Positions 6,554-10,000 of a DNA stretch of 10,000 nt are shown piece by piece. Each line of letters opens with the position of its first letter. The first letter of the stretch is position 1. The DNA comes from Anaerolinea sp. (lineage in GTDB: Bacteria > Chloroflexota > Anaerolineae > Anaerolineales > Anaerolineaceae). The stretch covers positions 1-10,000 of the forward strand of contig JAIWNK010000077.1 of NCBI GenBank assembly GCA_020216845.1, read 5' to 3'. Both the position numbers and the translations under genes were made by a program. A model generated the notes under the pieces. That model saw nothing but the letters and a program-made list of their open reading frames with translations. It was not told where the DNA came from and did no database searches.

Positions 6554-7903
6554 TCACTCTTTCACCGCCGCGTCGGTAATTTGCAACGCCCGATCCAACG
6601 CAGCAAACGCCTCTTCCAACTGCTCCGGCGTGATAATCAGCGGTGGAATCAGCAAAACCGTATGCCAGTGCGTATACAAAAACACCCCTTGGTCCAGCAA
6701 ATTCTTGCGCAGCGCCACCATCTCGGGGCTTGTGCCATTGAAGGGTGCCATGGGTTCGCGCGTCTTGCGGTTACGCACCAGTTCCAAAATGCCAAACAAA
6801 CCAATCGAGCGCGCCTCACCAATTGAAGGATGACGGTCAATCAGCTCAGCCATCATCTCTGCCATCACCTGCCCAGTCTTAGCTGCCCGCTCAACCAGTC
6901 CATCTTCTTGCATCACCCGAATCGTGGCAATCGCTGCCGCCAGTGAAATCGGATGGCCATTATACGTCAACCCACCCTCATACACCTGATCCTTAAACGT
7001 GTCTGCAATTTCCTGGCGCATGGCCACTGCCCCCAACGGAGCATAGCCAGAGGTCAGCCCCTTGGCCATTGTCATAATATCGGGGGTCACATTCCAATGA
7101 TTGACTGCAAACCACTTGCCCGTCCGCCCAAAACCGCTCATCACCTCATCACAAATCAGCACAATGCCATAGCGGTCGCAAAGCTCACGCACCCCTTGCA
7201 AATATCCCTCCGGCGGAATCAGGATGCCATTCGTGCCGGTAACTGACTCGATCAAAATCGCCGCAATCGTCTTTGGCCCCTCATACTGAATGATTTCTTC
7301 CAGGTGATTGAGGTAATCGCGCGTAAACTCCTCTTCAGAAATATCCGGGTTGGTACGATGAAACGTCGAGCGGTAACGATACGGGTCTAGAAAATGCACC
7401 ACCCCCGGCATCACCGCCGGCTCCCAGGCATTGCGGCGCGGATCACCCGTTACCGCAATCGCCCCAAACGTTGCCCCATGATACGAACGATAGCGCGATA
7501 AAATCTTGAATCGCCCCGTGTAGGCCCGCGCCAGTTTGACCGCGTTTTCGTTGGCATCCGCCCCGCCCAGGGTATACAGAAAGCGATCCAACCCTGGCGG
7601 AGTCACCTCACTCAGCACCTTGCCAAGCAAGGCACGTGGGCGCGTCGCCATTCCTGGCCCGGCAAACGGCAATTCTTGAGCTTGTTGCACAATCGCATCA
7701 ATCACACGCCGATCGCCATGCCCAATATTGCAACACATCACCATTGAGTTCATATCCAGGTAACGTTTGCCATTCACATCCCAAAAATACACCCCCTCAG
7801 CGCGCTGCACCGGGATCGGATTGACTTTCCCCTGAGCTGACCAGGTCCAAAAATTATGTTGCAGCGAAAGCGGCAAAATTTGATCATCTGGCAGGTTTAA
7901 CAT
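6554..7903 (-). CDS. Class III (omega) PLP-dependent aminotransferase
   Basis: A 449-residue cytosolic fold-type I PLP enzyme, full length for class III. Visible: the substrate-side start WTWSAQGKVNPIPVQRAEG, the phosphate-binding neighbourhood GGADANENAVKLAR, YHGATFGAIAVTGDPRR, the cofactor Asp252 in CDEVMSGFGRTGKW, Lys281 (PLP Schiff base) in TMAKGLTSGYAPLGAV, and a GGLTYNGHP loop. The overall wording resembles the taurine-pyruvate / omega-amino acid branch more than ornithine or acetylornithine aminotransferases, but substrate cannot be fixed from sequence alone, and no sulfoacetaldehyde or taurine gene is nearby. GAGGAG lies 3 nt before the ATG, a short but usable spacing. It is first in a likely two-gene unit with trxB and is divergent from the DUF309 gene. 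Confidence 0.9.
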   Translation of the reverse strand: MLNLPDDQILPLSLQHNFWTWSAQGKVNPIPVQRAEGVYFWDVNGKRYLDMNSMVMCCNIGHGDRRVIDAIVQQAQELPFAGPGMATRPRALLGKVLSEVTPPGLDRFLYTLGGADANENAVKLARAYTGRFKILSRYRSYHGATFGAIAVTGDPRRNAWEPAVMPGVVHFLDPYRYRSTFHRTNPDISEEEFTRDYLNHLEEIIQYEGPKTIAAILIESVTGTNGILIPPEGYLQGVRELCDRYGIVLICDEVMSGFGRTGKWFAVNHWNVTPDIMTMAKGLTSGYAPLGAVAMRQEIADTFKDQVYEGGLTYNGHPISLAAAIATIRVMQEDGLVERAAKTGQVMAEMMAELIDRHPSIGEARSIGLFGILELVRNRKTREPMAPFNGTSPEMVALRKNLLDQGVFLYTHWHTVLLIPPLIITPEQLEEAFAALDRALQITDAAVKE

Positions 7904-7906
7904 AGG

Positions 7907-7912
7907 CTCCTC
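7907..7912 (-). promoter_or_regulatory. Shine-Dalgarno GAGGAG of the aminotransferase gene
   Basis: Minus-strand GAGGAG ends 3 nt before the ATG at 7903. It shows this gene is translated from a leadered mRNA, unlike its divergent neighbour. Confidence 0.6.
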
Positions 7913-7937
7913 AAGAAATGAAATTTCAGGTGTCTTT

Positions 7938-7946
7938 ATCTTAACA
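7938..7946 (-). promoter_or_regulatory. Possible -10 of the aminotransferase-trxB operon
   Basis: Minus-strand TGTTAAGAT gives a TGn extension plus TAAGAT (4 of 6 consensus bases). No good -35 stands at the right distance. If used, the leader would be about 28 nt and would include the GAGGAG. Confidence 0.35.
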
Positions 7947-7968
7947 CAAAAACTGCCTGTGTATCAGG

Positions 7969-8000
7969 TTGACAATATCACCAAAAACACGTGATACAAT
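7969..8000 (+). promoter_or_regulatory. DUF309 gene promoter, predicted leaderless
   Basis: The -10 TACAAT (7995-8000) has a TGA extension (7992-7994) and ends exactly 6 bp before the ATG at 8007. A perfect TTGACA lies at 7969-7974, but the spacer would be 20 bp, longer than normal, so the -35 role is doubtful. A leaderless transcript starting near 8007 is predicted. Confidence 0.6.
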
Positions 8001-8003
8001 CAC
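7976..8003. promoter_or_regulatory. Nested GTGAT/ATCAC dyads over the DUF309 -10
   Basis: Three half-sites are visible: TATCAC (7976-7981), GTGATA (7991-7996) and ATCAC (7999-8003). The last two form a perfect dyad, GTGAT-ACA-ATCAC, lying across the -10. The first two form TATCAC-N9-GTGATA in the spacer region. The position suits a repressor operator controlling one or both divergent genes; no regulator gene is in the window. Confidence 0.4.
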
Positions 8004-8006
8004 AGC

Positions 8007-8444
8007 ATGAATGACGATGTACCAGGGCCCACCTTTTCCAATGCCGAAGCTGCGGCGGCCTGCCAAGAGGTCAGCCTGCCCGTTCCGGCCCGGCGCGGCC
8101 TGGAACTTTTCAATCAGCGCCGTTATTTTGAAGCCCATGAAGAGCTAGAGGTTGCCTGGCGCGCTGAAGCAGGCATCGTGCGCGAGCTCTATCGTGGCAT
8201 CTTACAGGTTGCGGTCGCCTTTCATCACCTGTTACGCGGCAATTACATTGGCGCCAGCAAAATGTTGTTCCGTGCGCAGCGCTGGCTTGCCCCGTTTCCG
8301 GCTTTCTGCCTGGGCATTGAACTTGCCCGGTTTTGCCAGGATGTAAAAAATGTCGAAGCCGAGGTATTGCGCCTCGGCCCCGATCACATCAACGAGTTTG
8401 ACCCGCAACGATTACCAACCATCCGCTACACAATCGAAGGCTAG
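8007..8444 (+). CDS. DUF309 family protein
   Basis: A 145-residue soluble, mostly helical protein. The DUF309 signature is clear: RGLELFNQRRYFEAHEELEVAW (from about residue 30), with the conserved F..E.HE.LE..W pattern, followed by RELYRGILQVAVAFHHLLRGNYIGA and a helix with repeated Ala/Arg. The HE and HH residues are strongly conserved in the family, whose biochemical function is unknown. The start at 8007 is supported by the -10 placed 6 bp upstream. A short unconserved leader of about 25 residues precedes the domain. It converges on the cyclase-family gene, with 13 bp between the stop codons and only a weak 4-bp hairpin there, so neither gene has a visible terminator. Confidence 0.85.
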   Translation: MNDDVPGPTFSNAEAAAACQEVSLPVPARRGLELFNQRRYFEAHEELEVAWRAEAGIVRELYRGILQVAVAFHHLLRGNYIGASKMLFRAQRWLAPFPAFCLGIELARFCQDVKNVEAEVLRLGPDHINEFDPQRLPTIRYTIEG

Positions 8445-8457
8445 CAGCCATCACGGC

Positions 8458-9096
8458 TCATTTCTCAATCAGCACCGTGCGCGCCGGCGCCCCATCTGAC
8501 CCCAGCAACTTCATCGGCAGACAATACAAGTCATAAAAGCCAGCAGACACCTCGCTCAAGTCCACCCCTTCCAGCAACACCATTCCAGCTTTCAGCAAAA
8601 TTTCATGCGTTGGACGGCTATTCTTGAACGGTGCCACGGACAAATAATCTACCCCCACCAGGCGAATGCCACGCTCAACCAAATAGGCTGCGCCATCTGC
8701 GGGAATAGCAACAAAATCGGTCTGGAACACAGCCTCACCGCGCTGCCAATAGCGCGAATTGCGCGTCTTGAACAACACCCGCTCTATTCCTTCGGCAATG
8801 CCAGCTGCCTGCAACACCGCCGCATCGAGCAAGTTGACCGTCTCGTCTACCGCCACCACCTGCGCCGGGCCAATCAGCGCATCCAACGCCAGGGTTTCCA
8901 CCTTGCTGCCATCGTTCAAGAAATGATACGGCGCGTCAACATGCGTCCCCGTATGTACACCCAGGTGCATATGCGACACATTTGCATTCGCACCTTCTTC
9001 AATTTTGGCAACCCGATACAGCTCAACCGCCGGGTCGCCCGGCCACACAACCATTCCCGGTGCAACCGTCAAAGAAATATCATGGATTTTCATCAT
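8458..9096 (-). CDS. Cyclase / kynurenine formamidase-family hydrolase
   Basis: A 212-residue soluble metal-dependent hydrolase. The metal motif HTGTHVDAPYHF (His48, His52, Asp54, His58) matches the HxGTHxDxPxHF of the family, and VVWPGDP near the start and VDYLSVAPF later are also typical. The family includes arylformamidase (KynB), isatin hydrolase and polyketide cyclase-like enzymes; length and motifs fit the KynB-sized group, but no other kynurenine-pathway gene is nearby, so the substrate is open. Start: ATG at 9096 with AAGGAG 6 nt upstream; a second ATG at 9093 directly follows and could also be used. The start overlaps the CapA-like stop by one base (TAATG), so the two genes are probably co-transcribed and translationally coupled. 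Confidence 0.87.
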   Translation of the reverse strand: MMKIHDISLTVAPGMVVWPGDPAVELYRVAKIEEGANANVSHMHLGVHTGTHVDAPYHFLNDGSKVETLALDALIGPAQVVAVDETVNLLDAAVLQAAGIAEGIERVLFKTRNSRYWQRGEAVFQTDFVAIPADGAAYLVERGIRLVGVDYLSVAPFKNSRPTHEILLKAGMVLLEGVDLSEVSAGFYDLYCLPMKLLGSDGAPARTVLIEK

Positions 9097-10000
9097 TATT
9101 TTCTCCTTTGAAAATCAAAAGTTTTCCAACCACTATCTGCAAAAATTCGCTCCAACAAAGCCGTTCGTTCTTCCGGCGTCATTGGACGCGGTCGTGAATA
9201 ATCTTCCAGCATGGCTGTCAACACTTCCGCACCCAGGTAACGCCCATCATAAAACACATGCCGATCGAGCATCTCTTGCCGCGTGCCAAGCTCATACATC
9301 TGATCAAAAATGAAATTTCCCAACCCATAATGAATGAACGCACCCTGATAGAATTCGAGCGTCATCGGGTAATGGGCCTGACTGCCGCTGACAACCACAG
9401 CCCCGGCCTGCGCCATCGAACGAAAATCGGCCACCTCCCACGGCACAGGCACGGAGGTCAACGATTCCTTATATTGAAACGTCACAATCGGCAAATAGCC
9501 CTCAGCCCGCAAACGCTGCACCTCAGCGGCCATCCAACGCATATCGTCACAATTGGCTACCCCCGGCAGCGTTTCCGTTGCCCAAACATGCTCCGGCCCG
9601 GCGTTGTTGCAACCGATAAAGGCCAGGCGATTGCCATGATCCTCAATCAACAGCGCTTGCCGGGCAGCCTCAGCATTCTCCCCCGCCGCATACGTGCCCA
9701 TGCCGCGCTGCTCCAACATCCGCTTCGTTTCCATCAGCGCCTCACGGCCATAATCTGCCAGATGATTGCCGCTCAATTCAACAACATCAACGCCCATTGC
9801 CGAAAAAAGGTCTATGTGCGTCGGATCGCTGCAAAACATCATCGTCGCGTCATAGAGGCCCGGCACCGGACAGGCCGGGTTGAAGGAAGACTCATTGCTA
9901 ATATGCACCAAATCCGCCGCTTGCAACCAGGGCAGCACATCTCCTGCCGGATACTCAACCCCCTTCTGATTCATCGTATAGGCCGTTGCGCGCACCAACG
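9096..10000 (-). CDS. CapA-family protein, N-terminus beyond the window
   Basis: About 300 C-terminal residues are visible. The family (PGA_cap, CapA domain) has a calcineurin-like metallophosphatase fold and includes the poly-gamma-glutamate capsule protein CapA, though most members lack a proven role. Seen here: LQAADLVHISNESSF near the N-terminal side (the usual ADL..NLE strand), ELSGNHLADYG (the NNH.DyG motif, with SGNH), IGCNNAGPE, GSQAHYP and IHYGLGNFIFDQ (the usual GxHPH and SLGNFxFD). The expected first strand, a GDxM-type metal motif and any signal peptide should lie to the right of the window, so the methionine at 9998 is not taken as the start. No capBC genes are in view. The final codons (RRK, stop) carry the AAGGAG for the overlapping cyclase-family gene. 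Confidence 0.82.
   Translation of the reverse strand, partial: LVRATAYTMNQKGVEYPAGDVLPWLQAADLVHISNESSFNPACPVPGLYDATMMFCSDPTHIDLFSAMGVDVVELSGNHLADYGREALMETKRMLEQRGMGTYAAGENAEAARQALLIEDHGNRLAFIGCNNAGPEHVWATETLPGVANCDDMRWMAAEVQRLRAEGYLPIVTFQYKESLTSVPVPWEVADFRSMAQAGAVVVSGSQAHYPMTLEFYQGAFIHYGLGNFIFDQMYELGTRQEMLDRHVFYDGRYLGAEVLTAMLEDYSRPRPMTPEERTALLERIFADSGWKTFDFQRRK
9103..9108 (-). promoter_or_regulatory. Shine-Dalgarno AAGGAG inside the CapA-like 3' end
   Basis: Minus-strand AAGGAG lies 6 nt before the cyclase-family ATG and overlaps the last Arg codons of the CapA-like gene, supporting translational coupling across the TAATG junction. Confidence 0.7.

Noticed and set aside
8444..8458. Terminator hairpin between the DUF309 and cyclase-family genes
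   Set aside because: Only a 4-bp AGCC/GGCT stem is present and there is no T-run on either strand.
8605..9111. 168-residue plus-strand frame
   Set aside because: It is antisense to the cyclase-family gene with its clear metal motif.
9096..10000. Capsule biosynthesis locus
   Set aside because: CapA-family membership alone does not show capsule synthesis; capB and capC are not seen and the neighbour is a cyclase-family hydrolase.

Overview
The window looks like an ordinary chromosomal stretch of a Chloroflexota bacterium, most likely an Anaerolineae-type lineage. This is an inference from protein style: a Tat-exported L,D-transpeptidase with an SH3-like front, a zinc-ribbon/transmembrane/LysM protein, and a CapA-family protein with Chloroflexota-like wording. 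No marker gene such as rRNA is present. All genes are intact except the one cut by the right edge, gene density is high, and I see no prophage, insertion sequence, tRNA, rRNA or CRISPR array.

Layout, left to right. 1-282 is non-coding and holds two copies of a 107-bp repeat at a 131-bp period, with a factor-independent terminator-like hairpin at the copy junction. 283-1515 (+) is a 12-helix MFS permease. 1570-1917 (+) is a small TfoX N-terminal-domain protein. 1956-2999 (+) is a Tat-exported L,D-transpeptidase. Its stop codon overlaps that of the convergent radical-SAM gene hemW (2996-4183, -). A 110-bp divergent promoter region separates hemW from a membrane-anchored zinc-ribbon/LysM protein (4294-5430, +). 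A strong bidirectional terminator (5453-5488) then separates that gene from trxB (5505-6491, -), which is second in an apparent operon behind a class III PLP aminotransferase (6554-7903, -). A divergent promoter with nested dyads leads to a DUF309 gene (8007-8444, +). That gene converges on a cyclase/kynurenine-formamidase-family gene (8458-9096, -), which is translationally coupled to an upstream CapA-family gene running off the right edge (9096-10000, -).

Functionally this is a mix of envelope genes (L,D-transpeptidase, LysM protein, possibly CapA), redox and cofactor genes (TrxB, HemW) and small-molecule metabolism (aminotransferase, cyclase-family hydrolase, MFS permease). There is no single pathway I can defend across the window. 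The most interesting signals are regulatory. Recognisable promoters are of the TGn-extended -10 type. For three genes (L,D-transpeptidase, hemW, DUF309) the -10 hexamer ends exactly 6 nt before the ATG, predicting leaderless mRNAs, while other genes have clear Shine-Dalgarno sequences. I found no convincing new defence or mobile system.
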